From: Niebla homalea
Taxonomy: Eukaryota; Ascomycota; Lecanoromycetes; Lecanorales; Ramalinaceae
Assembly (NCBI GenBank): GCA_019925105.1
Contig: JAHGAU010000002.1
Coordinates: 2,136,294 to 2,200,293 of the forward strand
Direction: 5' to 3'
Length of the DNA stretch: 64,000 bases
Below, piece after piece: positions 22,285-33,822 of this stretch (the stretch's first letter is position 1; the number at the start of each line of letters is the position of its first letter). The translations under genes were made by a program, and so were the position numbers. Under the pieces are notes generated by a model that saw only the letters and a list, made by a program, of their open reading frames with translations, did no database searches and was not told the DNA's origin.

Positions 22285-22402
22285 TAATAAAATAATTCAT
22301 AAAAGTTAAGGATTCATTAATTTATATATAAATTTTGCGGGGTCGGGGTGGAGTCGCAAATGCTAAGGGAACGACACCGATTTTGCTCGCGCTAATAACT
22401 GA
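22285..22402. repeat. terminal sequence of the Tc1/mariner relic
   Basis: Same 100-bp unit as 16200-16312 and 32157-32262, here about 30 bp beyond the readable transposase frame. This context ties the unit to that element. Confidence 0.6.
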
Positions 22403-22580
22403 TCCGCCTTAATTAAGAAGAAAGCGGCGTGCTTAACGTAAATAAATAATAATTCTTTACGCTATCTTACTATATATCGGAGGTAAATTAATAAAATAAA
22501 CGTTATAAAGTTAATAATACGTTCTTATAGAGGCGAAAACGTTAAAGAAAGTTAAAAGCTAATAAAAAACTCGCGTTATT

Positions 22581-22913
22581 TATAAACCTGACTCCGCTGG
22601 CGGCACTCCGGCGGGACTAGTAAAGGTAGGTATAGAAAACGTAACGTTACGGTCTGGATACTTAAGTATTACTTTAATAAGTAAATTAATAATAAAATTA
22701 ATTCTTAAAGAACTTAGAAAGAATTAAAGTATAGCTTTTACTTAAGGTAAAAGTAAGAATTACCCCGCTTTATACCTATTAAGCTACGGCTTATGAATAA
22801 CGTATATTAAGGCCGTTATTAAGGCCCTTTATTAAGGCTTAATGGTTTACCTTAGCGCAGCAGTATGGCGCACCACTGTGGCCCCGGCGTAAAGATGGCG
22901 CTAGCTGCTAATA
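22581..22913 (-). mobile_element. solo LTR of the gypsy element, inverted, 333 bp
   Basis: Reverse complement aligns over the full 333 bp with the LTRs at 23727-24059 and 31006-31338, from TATTAGCAGCTAGCGCCA to the GCCAGCGGAGTCAG end. Both edges are nearly unmutated while the centre is AT-shifted. No matching 5-bp target duplication found. Confidence 0.8.
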
Positions 22914-23159
22914 ATGGTAGCAGATCAGGTATATTAAAGATACTTTATTTATAAATGTGGTTAATAACGGAGGCAAGCAGAAGTCGTGACGATTCTTAGT
23001 ATTGTAATTGCCGAATAGGTGAACTCGTTTCTTAAGGGATTATCTATTAACATATATACGGTAATATCAGGCTGGGGAATGAACGAAGATATCCTGACAT
23101 CTAGCTCCTGAACTAGGTTCGTTTCGTTATCGGGATATGGCCGGGGAAGTTTAAAACAG

Positions 23160-23275
23160 AGCATAGTTATAAGTATTATATATCAGTAAGGGTTTAGGGT
23201 GTCCTATGGGATACCGCGGTTTCTTACTGGAGATTACGTCCGGCCGAAGTCCTATTTAATTAAGGGTATTACTTA
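23160..23275. repeat. repeat shared with 16665-16825
   Basis: Contains TATTATATATCAGTAAGGG, a TCCTATGGGATACCGCGG block and GGAGATTACG in the same order as the copy at 16.7 kb. Confidence 0.45.
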
Positions 23276-23726
23276 AATTTAACGCTCGTTAAACGTAATT
23301 TCCTCTAAAATACTACAGTATCCGATAAGAAAAAATTGAAAAATTGAAAAATTGATTTATTATTTATTATTTATTACTTATTACCTATTACTTATTATTT
23401 ACATTATTTTTTACTTTTACGGGTTTTCTTTACGTCCTTATTAACGTTACCCTCATTATTAATAGGCTTAGACCTAACCTTTTTAATGGATACTTACCGT
23501 TTAATTATATTTTAACGTTAACGTTTCTTTACCTACTTTTATTCCTTACGTTACTCTTAAGTATTAAAACTTATTTATATAAATTTATATAATAAAGTTA
23601 CGTTAAAATACTTAATATAAATAATAAAGTACCTTTACGATTAATAATAATATACTAAATAATTTATATTAACTTTAAAATATTAATAAGTTTAATTAAA
23701 ATATTATTTTTTACGGTCTTTATAAT

Positions 23727-24059
23727 TATTAGCAGCTAGCGCCACCTCTGCGCCGGCGCTATAATAGTGCGCTATACTGCTGCGCTAAGGTAGGCCGTTA
23801 AGCCTTGGTAAAGGGCCTTAGTAACGGCTTTAATATACGTTATTTATAAGCCGTAGCTTAATAAGCATAAAGCGGGGTAATTATCGCTTTTACCTTAAAT
23901 AAAGGCTATATTTTAATTCTTTTTAAGTTCCTTAAGAATTAATTTTATTATTAATTTACTTATTAAAGTAATATTTAAGTATCCAGATTATAACGTTACG
24001 TCTTCTATATTTACCTTTATTAATCCCGTTAACGTACCGTTAACGGAGTTAATTTAATA
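23727..24059 (+). repeat. 5' LTR of the gypsy element
   Basis: 333 bp. Its outer (left) third keeps AGCAGCTAGCGCCACCTC almost intact, while its inner third is heavily mutated, ending GGAGTTAATTTAATA where the 3' LTR has GGAGTCAGTCTAACA. Confidence 0.85.
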
Positions 24060-26059
24060 TTTTAATTCTTCTTCTTTATTAAGGAGAAGGCCCGACGTTA
24101 CCGTCGTAATAGATATTTAATTAACTTAATAAATTTTAAAATAAAAAAGCGATATTCACTTTTTAATTAAGAACCCCTTTATTATAATTAAGTAAATTAA
24201 AGCGGCGGAGCGTTATTATAATATTACGGCTTAATAAGCCCAACTTCTGGAATTATAATTTAAAGTTAACCGGCTTAAGGCCGAAAATCGTATTTATTAA
24301 GAGTATATATTTAACCGCGTTAACGCGTAATATAAGGGTTTACGTTCCGGGACTTTTTTTTACGTTAATTTTATTATTAAGCTTTATACCGATAGCGTAC
24401 CGTTAACGGCTTTTATCCTATCCCGTAAAAATAAGTTTTTTTATCCGGAAAAATTTAAGTTATATTAAAATAAGTTTAAAAATGAATATTAAACGTAATT
24501 TATTAACTTAAAGAAATAATTTATATTTTATCTTAAATACTTCTTTATTAAGAGAAAAAAGGTAGTTTTTTATTTAAAGTTTATTTTTTATAAAATTTTT
24601 AATTTACCGAACAAAAAAATAATAAAATAAATTATTAAGAACTTAAGGATAAACTCTTAAACTTAATAATTAATCCGGAGAACCGCCGGTTTACTTATTA
24701 TAAATAATTTAAAAATATTAAGTAACGTTTTAATTAAAAAATAATATAATTCCGTAATATTTTAAAGATTATAAAAAAAAACTTATTATTATTATTAAAT
24801 AAGTTTTATATTTATATATTCTTTATAAAGCTTTTATTAAAGCTTAAAATTAAAATCCTTATAATTAATAAGGTATTAAGAATCCAGGATAATATTATAA
24901 CGGCGGCGATTATATAGAAAAATAACCTAAAACGTACCATTAATAATAATTAAAAAGTTAATAAGGGTAAATCCTTTAAAAATAGGGTATTTAAATTTAA
25001 TTTTAATAACTTAAAGTTAACGTATATCCCTATTAAAATTAATTTTTACGGTTAAAAGCGTAAAATTATACTTAAAAACTCCGACGTTATCCTTAAAGTA
25101 AATAAGAACGTTAAGTATTATATATATTACGGAAAGGGTTATTATATATCCGATTACCTTATTATTTTATAAAATAAGGTCTTAATAATAAACGTAAAAT
25201 CCCGTAAAAAAAATAACGTATTAAAAAACGATAAAACTCCAATAACGTTTTAAAATTAAAATTAATAAAAAGATAATTAAAGGTAAGCCCAGCTTTTATT
25301 ATTAAGGGTTAAATGAATTTTTAGAATAATCCTTGATTATTAAATATATTAATTAATATTAAAGCTTAAATAAATTTAATTTTATAAGTATATATAATTT
25401 AATAAAATTTATAATTAACCCCTGCCGTTTTACCGTAAACGGCTTTTCTTAATAATAAGTAAATCTTTTATTATAACGTTTATTAATTATAATATTATTT
25501 AATTAATAATTAAAAGTAATAAAAGTAATATAAAATACTCTTTTACGTTATTAATTAAAAAAATTTAAATATAATCCTTAATTTATTAACCTTATACGTT
25601 TTATAAATAACGATTAATCCGGCGGTAAATAAATAACGCTTTAAGGTTAATTCTTATAAATTATAGATTAATAACGTTTATAACTTTAATTAAAGTTTAA
25701 CGGAGATTAATAAAATCTTTATAATTATTTACGTAAATATAATAACGGAGCGCTTAAAAGTATTATAAATCCCTTAAGGTAATTTAACGTATATGGATAC
25801 TATAAAAAACTTTATTAACCGGAGTATCCCGAGGGAGTTAAGTAAGTATATAGATATCTTTTTTAATAATATAATTAATATCTTATTTAAATTAAAATAA
25901 AGGGATTACGCTATTAACTTAAATAATAAAAAGTTATTATATAATCCCTTATATAATTTATCTCGGGTAAAGTTAATAGACCTCCGGCGGTATTTTAAGG
26001 ATATTATAACCCAAAATTGGATTTATTATTTAATATTACTTATAAATGCTTTAATCCTT

Positions 26060-26470
26060 TTTATACTTAAGAAGGACGGCGGCCTTTATCTTTATATCGA
26101 TTACCGTAAATTAAATACGGTTATAGTTAAAAATCGATACTTATTACCTTTAATTATTAAGACTTTTAATTAGTTAAATGGCTTTAAACGGTTTATTAAG
26201 TTAAACCTTAAGGATATTTATTACCGGTTATAGATTAAGTCCGGCGATAAATAAAAAACGGCGTTCTATACGCATTATAGTTACTTTAAGTATCTTATTA
26301 TACCGTTTAAGTTAATTAACGCCTTAACGATTTTTTAAGCTTATATTAACCGTACCTTTATTAACCTTATTAATATAACTTATATAGTTTATTTAAACGA
26401 TATTTTAATATTTAATAAAAATCCGGCGGATTATTAACGTTATATTTAGTAGGTCCTTAAGTAATTTTAT
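26060..26470 (+). pseudogene. gypsy reverse transcriptase relic
   Basis: Plus-frame reading includes LKKDGGLYLYIDYRKLN, VKNRYLLPLI, KTAFYTHYSYFKYLIIPF and VYLNDILIF. The YLDD catalytic motif has become YLND at about 26389-26400 (GAC to AAC, a RIP-type change). Stops stand at former Gln and Trp codons. The motif order is that of Ty3/gypsy RT. Confidence 0.85.
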
Positions 26471-27769
26471 TAATTTTAATTTTATATTAACTTTAAGAAA
26501 TATTAATTTAATATTATTTAAGTAAAGTTCTTAAGGTTTATTGTTTTTATTAAAGGGATTTAAATAGATTAAGAGTATATTTAAATAATTAAGGATTAAT
26601 TTACCTTAAAAATCTATTGGGAAATATAAGTCTTTTTAAACTTTATAAATTTTTATCGTCGTTTTATTTATAAATATTTAAGGATAATTAAGCTTTTAAT
26701 TAATTTATTTAAGGGCAATAAAAAAGGGAAGAAAATTAACCCGTTAAAGTAAAATAATACAGCTAATATGGCGTTCTATTGGTTTTATAAAATATTTATT
26801 ATTGCGTTATTATTCCTTTATTTTAACCTAAAACGGGGGGTATAAGTAGAAACTAATATATTTAACTTTATTATTATAAATATTTTATTTTAATAATTTA
26901 AGAAGAATTATTAACGCTTAATTATATATTAATCCAGAAAAATAACTTTTATTAAATAAAATTATAAAACGTACGATCAGGAATTCCTTATTATCGTTAT
27001 AACGTTTAAGTAATAACGGTATTACTTAAAAAGGAGCTTTAAAGTTATTTAAATATGGATAAATTATAATAATTTTCGGGGATTTATAAAATAGTTAGCA
27101 TTAAGCCCGCGTTAAATTAAGTAAGCCTTAAATTTATTAATTATAATTTTAAAGTATTTTATTATTAAGGTAAAATAAACCTTATTAATCCTTTATTAAA
27201 ATGTTTAAATTATAAAGGAGTCTTACTTTTTAATATTATTTTATTACTTACCTTATAGAATAAGCTTATATTTTAATTTAATAAGTTGGTAAAGCGCCGG
27301 TAAATAGCGGTTATTAATTATTAATTATTATTCGCTTTAAGAAATATTTAAATTTTTATTTTATAAAAAAAGATTCAATAACTATTTAAAAAGCCTTATA
27401 AGGAATCTAAGCTAATTAAGTTACTTATTAAGGATCTATAGGTTAACGATATGTTTATATATAAGATTAAGGACGATAACGCAGCGTTAAGAAACTTAAT
27501 CCAAATAACCTTATAACCTATAAAAGTTATATATATATCCCCCGGGATAAAGTAGTTAGAAAAAAGCTAATTAATAAATATTATAATAACCTATTAACGG
27601 GCCACTTTAAAGCTAAAAAGACTTATAAGCTCTTAATTTATAAATATTACTAGGACGGCTTAAAGGCTTAGGTCAGTAATTATATTAAAACGTATAATAC
27701 TTATTAAAGGATTAAGGTACCATATTACCGCCCTTATAATGAACTTACTTTATTCCTTTAATCGGTTAT

Positions 27770-28120
27770 ACCCTGGAAAGAATTTAATATAGACTTTATT
27801 ACCGGTTTACTTATAAATAAAGTTAAGGATAGTGTTTATAATTCAATTTTAATAATTATAAATAAATATATAAAGATATATAGATACCTCCCCGTTATAA
27901 AATAAATTAATATTGTTACGTTAATAAACCTTTTTTTTAAAGAAATCGTATTATAATATAATATACGGGTTAAAATCGTAATTAATTAAAATTTTTTATT
28001 TATTAATAAATTCTGGGGTTTAATATATTATTACGTAAAAATAAAATATAAATTAAGTACCGCTTTCTATTTATAAACGGATAATTAAATAAAGTATTAA
28101 AATTAAGATTTTAAATAATA
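27770..28120 (+). pseudogene. gypsy integrase core relic
   Basis: Reads FNIDFITGLLINK near 27785, containing the first catalytic Asp, and LSTAFYL*TDN* near 28050-28085, the STAFHPQTDGQ block before the catalytic Glu. An HH-CC-like region lies upstream near 27560-27760. Inactivated by stops. Confidence 0.75.
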
Positions 28121-28699
28121 TTTAAAAACCTTTACTAGCTTTAAATAAATAAATTAAGTAAAGTTATTCTTTTTAATTAAATTTACTTATATAAATTCAG
28201 AATACTTAACTTTAAGCTATAACCCCTTTATAACGATATATAATTATAATTTAAATATTTATTTTAAACTTAAGAATAAACTTATAAAAAAAGAGATATT
28301 TATAATAAAAGATAAGGTTAAAATATTATATAAAATACAATTAATATTAACGGATTAATAATATTATATTATTAAATCGACTTAAAAAACGTATAATAAG
28401 AAATTTAAATTAAAGTTATATAATATTGGTAATTTAATAATATTAAATATTAAAAACCTTAAGTTAAAATAATTAAATAAAAAACTTACGCTTTAATTTA
28501 TAAGACCCTTTAAAATTAATAATAAAATTAAAACGTAAACGTATTGCCTATTTTTTTTTATTATTTATTAAATTTATTTTATTATTTATATTTCTTTTTT
28601 AAAGTTTTATTATATTTATATTAATAATTAAATAATAAAAACTATAATATAAATATTTAAATTAATTAATAATAAAAAGGAATAAATAATTAAAGAAAT

Positions 28700-28820
28700 T
28701 ATTAATAGGGTTAAAAGTAAAAAGGGCATTTAATATTAGGTTAAATAAGCTAATTAAGGCCCTAAATATAATTAATAGGTACCGGAAACGGACTTAAAGT
28801 ACTCTTAGGAATTACGGGAA
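28700..28820 (+). pseudogene. chromodomain-like C-terminus of the gypsy integrase
   Basis: The plus frame reads INRVKSKKGI*Y*VK*AN, then GPKYN**VPETDLKYS*E. Restoring the stops to Gln/Trp by RIP logic gives the chromodomain pattern of K/R-G-x-QYLVKW followed by W-E-P. Position after the integrase fits a chromovirus. Confidence 0.55.
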
Positions 28821-31005
28821 TAATATAACGAGATAATATAGAGTAAAAAAAGACGTAAATAAGGTTATAACGTTACGATAGCGGAGGTTATATATATAAT
28901 TAATAACTATATATATAATTAATATTATGGTTATTTAGCCTTTATATATTATCCTTCCGTAAAATTATTAAAGTCTAGGCTTTAATTAATAACTTTACTT
29001 ATTACGGATATTACGTATATAAATAAACCGGCGTTACGGAAGTAATTATCTTTATTATAATATTATAATTAATAAGAATAACTTTAATAATAACTATAAT
29101 AATATTAAAAACGAAAAAGCATAAACGTTAGATTATAAGCGTTTAATATATTATTAAGTTAAGGATATTAAATAAATAAAATTATTAAAATAATAAAAGA
29201 TTAATAAGTATATTTATTAAAGTTATATTAACGTTCCGGTAACTTTTATAATATTATTTATTATATTATTTTTAATAATATATAAATTATAAATATTTAA
29301 CGTTTAACGTTATTAACTTTAATACTTAACGTTAAACTCTAATAATATTAACGTATAAAAATAAAAGAATAATTTATAACTCTGCGTTAATACGGACTTT
29401 CTCTTTTTATAAATAAATTAATAAGGTTAAGAATAAGTATAAAGGCGTTATATCTTCTTTATCCTCTTCCTCTTTTTTTTCTGTTTTCTTTTTTACCTTA
29501 ATTAAAGGCTTTTCCTTAATATTATTTACCGGAAAGGTTCCTTAATTCAATTTTAAGGTATTATTCTTAAAAATTAAGGCCGACCCTTTTAATAACGCCG
29601 TTAAGGAAGGTATAACCTTTTTTTCCTTTTCTTTAAATAAGTTAAAGCCCGTATCTCTTTCCTTCTTTTTATTTTTTAGGTTATTAAATATTATAAGCTC
29701 AAAGTCCATTCTTTTTACCCTGGATATAAGGTCGGGGAATAAGGAGTAACTTCCCGATAAAGTCGATTCTTATAAAGGGCCTAGACCCCCTATATTAAGC
29801 CGATTTAGTTATTAAACGTTAATACTATTATTTTATTATTATATTATAATTTATTTATTTACTTTTTAAACTAAATAACCTCCTTTTCCGCCGTTTTAAC
29901 GCGGGTAATAAGCGTTTTTTTCTTAATTTAAAGGATTAATATTTCCCTTTTAACTTTTAAAATAACTTTACGGAATATATACTTTATTTAACCAGCGGTA
30001 ATTAACGTTTAACCAATATTTAACCAGAAGGCTTTAAAATCCCAAAGGATTTTATCACGCTTCTATACGTATTAAGTTTACGCCTTAATAAACTACGTAT
30101 TAATTAAAGGATATTTACATATTTATTAAGTTATTTAAGATTATAATTAATCCGGGAACTATATATATATTAGAATAACGGCAGTATAACGGCGTTAAAA
30201 TACTTACGGGGAAGTAACGGGAAAGGTATTACTTATAGCGATACCTCGAGTAAAATAATAAACTATATACGTAACGTAATTTACCCTATAAAAAGCAAAT
30301 AAAATAAAACGTTATTATATTTATTATTAGTATTATATTTATATTTATATTAGTAACGTATTAATATAAGTTACGTTACCCAAGATCGATTAACTTATAT
30401 ATAATATTAATAAATAAAATAAACGGATTATTAACGTAAATAAAACGCTTATATAATATTAATATTACTTACTATAATAATAATATGGATAACGAGGGTA
30501 TATAATTATACGCGTATTAACTTATAAATACTTATATAAACCCTTAATATATTATATTTATAAAAATAATTAAAATTATTAAAAAGAAAAGAAAAAAAGT
30601 TTAAAATAAAATAAAGGTTTTATTATAATTATATGCTGTTTTTACGATAACGTTTACCTTTATTATAACGTAATAAATTAATAATAAAGCCTTAAATAAT
30701 TATTAATTAATACCGTAAAGACTTTTTTCCTATTTATTTTTTCTTATTAAGTTTTATAAAGGGGTTTTTAATAAGCTTTTTAAATCGTATTAGCTTTTCA
30801 TTAATATAAAATACCTTTATTATATTATTATTAAATAGATATTATTATATTTACGTATATATTTAAGGACTCTTTTCTTTTTACCTTTTTCTTATTAAGT
30901 TTAATAATAGGTTTTTAATAAGCCTTATATTTAGCCGGCTTTACGTTAATATCTTGGATATATCTTTTTATGCTTTAAAGATTAACGTATAAAAAGGGAG
31001 ATAAT
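28821..31005. other. unexplained 2.2 kb between chromodomain and 3' LTR
   Basis: AT-rich and RIP-mutated. CT-rich runs near 29445-29640 would encode Lys/Glu-rich sequence on the minus strand. This could be an extra antisense frame, a nested insertion or a long 3' untranslated segment. No domain recognised. Confidence 0.4.
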
Positions 31006-31338
31006 TATTAATAGTTAACGTTACCTTTATACCGGCGTTATAATAATACGTTATATTATTGCGTTAAGGTAAGCCGTTAAACCTTAATAAAGGGCCTTAA
31101 TAACGGCCTTGGTATACGTTATTTATAAGCCATAGCTTAATAGGCGTAAAGCGGGGTAATTATTACCTTTACCTTAAGTAAAGGCTATACCTTAATTCTT
31201 TTTAAGTTCCTTAAGAATTAATCTTATTATTAATCTACTTATTAAAGTGGTACTTAAGTATCCAGACCGTAACGTCACGTCTTCTATACTTACCTTTACT
31301 AGTCCCGCCGGCGTGCCGCCAGCGGAGTCAGTCTAACA
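31006..31338 (+). repeat. 3' LTR of the gypsy element
   Basis: 333 bp. The inner (left) third is heavily mutated (TATTAATAGTTAACGTTACC), while the outer third keeps CCCGCCGGCGTGCCGCCAGC and the CTAACA end: the mirror image of the 5' LTR. Confidence 0.85.
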
Positions 31339-32156
31339 TTGAGATTATAATAACCTTTACGTACGCCGGTATAAAGTAAATAATTATTTATAATATATAT
31401 TAAGAATATAAATTAACTATTATTAAAATCTATATTGTTTTGAAATTGAATTAAATTGTTAATTAAGCCGTATATTATAAATTATTAATAACTTATTACC
31501 TTAAAAAACGACTTATCTATAAAAATAAGTTGCTCCGTAATATAATTTAATATCTTAATTTATTATCTGTTTTTTAAAGTTTAACTTTAAGGGTTTAATC
31601 TTTATTTATATTTATAATTAATACCTGCTTCTTTAAGGATCCGGTTTATAATAAACCGTAATACCTTTATACCTTATTTTTTATTAAGGAATTTAACTAG
31701 TTTATCTTAGTACTTTTAAGGGTATCGCCGGAAATACTTTATTAAAATCTTTTTAGCCGCTATATAAGCCTTTTTTAAACGGTTAACCTTTAAGAAATAA
31801 AGTGGCTTAATATATTTATATACTTATAAATTCTACTCCCATTTTTAAACTATATAAGTTAAGTATTTAACGCATTATATAACGGCTTTAGGTTTTTATT
31901 AATTCCGAAGGATCTTACTACCCATAAATTAAGCTTCTAAATCGAGGGGAAGGGCCATAATAATAAGGAGCTTAAGGGAGGAGCGGAGGTAGAGGAGTTA
32001 AAGGGGTAAAGCTGAAGGGGTGGAGCTAAAGGGGTAGAGCTAAAGGGGTAAAGCTAAAGGGAAAATGGCTCTGGAACCCGTATATCAGCTACAATACCGT
32101 ATTTGCCACCGGTATAACATACAATAGCTTCAATAATAACGATTTGTTAATGATTG

Positions 32157-32262
32157 GATTGGAAATGTTAAGGATTCATCGATTTACATACAAATTTTGC
32201 GGGGTCGGGGTGGAGTCGCAAACGCCAAGGAAACGACATCGATTTTGCTCGCGCTAATAAGG
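32157..32262. repeat. best-preserved copy of the Tc1/mariner terminal unit
   Basis: Contains ATTTTGCGGGGTCGGGGTGG and AACGACATCGATTTTGCTCG. Ends GCGCTAATAA exactly where normal GC composition resumes, so it marks the right border of the RIP block. Confidence 0.65.
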
Positions 32263-32264
32263 AA

Positions 32265-33822
32265 ACATCCTTATTTATTAAAGACCAAATTGCAGCAGTC
32301 TCCAGTTATGCATCTCAGCATCGAGACGAAATCCCCCAGTATAACGCATCCCATCGAAGCTTAAGAAGTCTGAAACAACATCGAGGATGCATTTCACCGT
32401 GGAAGAATGGGCGAAGTCGATCCCATGGTCTACCCAGACGAGGCGTGGCCGAAGATCTGTCTTGCACTACATTTTACGATCAACGGTACGATATATCCAG
32501 GATTGAGAAGAGTCCCATCTACTTCTCTCTCTCTTTTTCAAAGAAGGAGCGCTCAAGTCCCTAGATCCAGCCCTCAAAGTTGAACAGAAGACATACCCTG
32601 AATGTGACGTGATTGATCGATACATCTCAAATTTCTATGGGCGGCGGTTTTGTGTTAGAGCAAGCAGAGAGCTAGGCGATGGCAGCAAATTCCCCTGTTT
32701 CAAGAGACGAAGCACCACCATGCAGCAGCCATGTTAACGTTGACTCAGCGTTGGGAAAACCAATGAAGTCATAAGTTATCAGCAAGCCTCAATTTCTACT
32801 CCAATCACTGCTCTACAAACCGCCTCAAATAACAGGGCCGATTTCTGCGGCCGCAGATCCTGACCCTCCGCGGTTGCAACACAAGTGGAAGGATTCTCAC
32901 AGGATTCGATCCTTACCTTCCGCGGTTGCAACACAAGTGGAAGGTTTTCGAGGGATTCAGCCGTATTGAGGTTGGAAGCGCACCACAGAGCGTTCAACAC
33001 GGACCCGCATAACAAAAAGCATCAAGTCTAACGACAGCGCCTTTGTAAGGCGAAGCTGGAAAGACATAAAGTGCTTGGATGGTTCTCCCAAACTATCACA
33101 GGCTAGGAATCGCTGGCCAAGACTTTTTGGATGGGTTGAGGTTGCATGCTATGCTGCATGAGGTGCCAGATCAAGAAGTAGTAGCAAGGCATTCGGCGGA
33201 AATGACGTGACTGCTGCTCCTGCTGCGCCAAACAAGGATTTACTTCACCACGGCTTGGAAGTGACATTAGGATGCATGGTGCAACCCAGATATCTCCTGT
33301 CATGGCGCAGTACCGTAGAATTGTGTCCCTAAAGTCGACGTTATAGTCTGGACTCCGAAATTGATACGGGAACAACATCGTGCCATCGAATGCAAGACGC
33401 CAGCTTTTCATGAATGTGTGTTGAGTGAAAAGCAGGAAATGAAGGGCAGACGCCGGTACCACGACTGGACGTGGGCGTGACGAAGAGACAGGAGACAAAT
33501 TGCAGAGCTCGTTTGGAGCATGACAACACTCCTTACTGGCAACTGACGTGAATGAAGCCGGGCCCTGAAATACAGGGTCTCGGGTCAACAGGGCGGGGGG
33601 ACAGAGCGGAATCTTTCCTGTTAAATCTACCGAGTGTTACATGTCCCTCCTGGATGAGGTGTATTGAAGGCCGCACGAAAACCCCTGAATCCTAATACTA
33701 AAATACAAATGAGGGGGCTCATGCAAAATCATTTTTTTCCTATCTTGGAACATTCTCATTTCTGGCTACTACAGTATTCTCCATTGATGCGTCAAGGCCC
33801 ACATGATCACTGTCATCATTCC
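32265..33822. other. downstream flank of the PKS gene, no clear gene
   Basis: Normal composition. Minus-strand frames at 33103-33588 (161 codons) and 32779-33015 have no recognisable motif and no supporting intron structure, and are not called. A 52-nt-spaced direct repeat lies inside (listed separately). Confidence 0.45.
32867..32944. repeat. direct repeat, 26-nt unit spaced 52 nt
   Basis: The unit TCCGCGGTTGCAACACAAGT continues for six more identical bases. It occurs at 32867 and again at 32919. Each copy holds the palindrome CCGCGG. Probably a small tandem duplication. Confidence 0.6.

Larger units (their letters stand above)
23727..31338 (+). mobile_element. full-length Ty3/gypsy element, chromovirus-like, inactivated by RIP
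   Basis: A 7,612 bp element bounded by two 333 bp LTRs (23727-24059 and 31006-31338). The LTRs carried TGTTAG...CTAACA ends; the 3' copy still ends CTAACA. A purine run (AAAAAGGGAG) sits just before the 3' LTR. Plus-strand order of decayed domains: a CCHC-like knuckle near 25115-25160 with Cys and His turned to Tyr; reverse transcriptase at 26060-26460; integrase at 27780-28110; a chromodomain-like tail at 28700-28815. RT-before-integrase order and the chromodomain define a Ty3/gypsy chromovirus. All frames are full of stops. Some 2.2 kb (28.82-31.0 kb) before the 3' LTR is not explained. No clear target-site duplication: ATAAT on the left, TTGAG on the right. Confidence 0.85.
12200..32264. 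other. AT-rich RIP block made of decayed transposons
   Basis: About 20 kb dominated by A and T, with TpA-rich sequence and islands of surviving GC that lack CpA/TpG. No intact gene: reading frames longer than 60 codons are nearly absent, and recognisable transposon proteins are full of stops at former Gln, Trp and Arg codons. Stretches between the elements listed separately (14.9-16.2, 18.1-19.9, 20.1-20.9, 22.9-23.7, 31.3-32.1 kb) hold only similar decayed sequence in which I recognise nothing. Confidence 0.9.

Noticed and set aside
22961..23164. 67-codon minus frame in the RIP block
   Set aside because: Lies in a GC-retaining repeat fragment without any protein similarity I can see.
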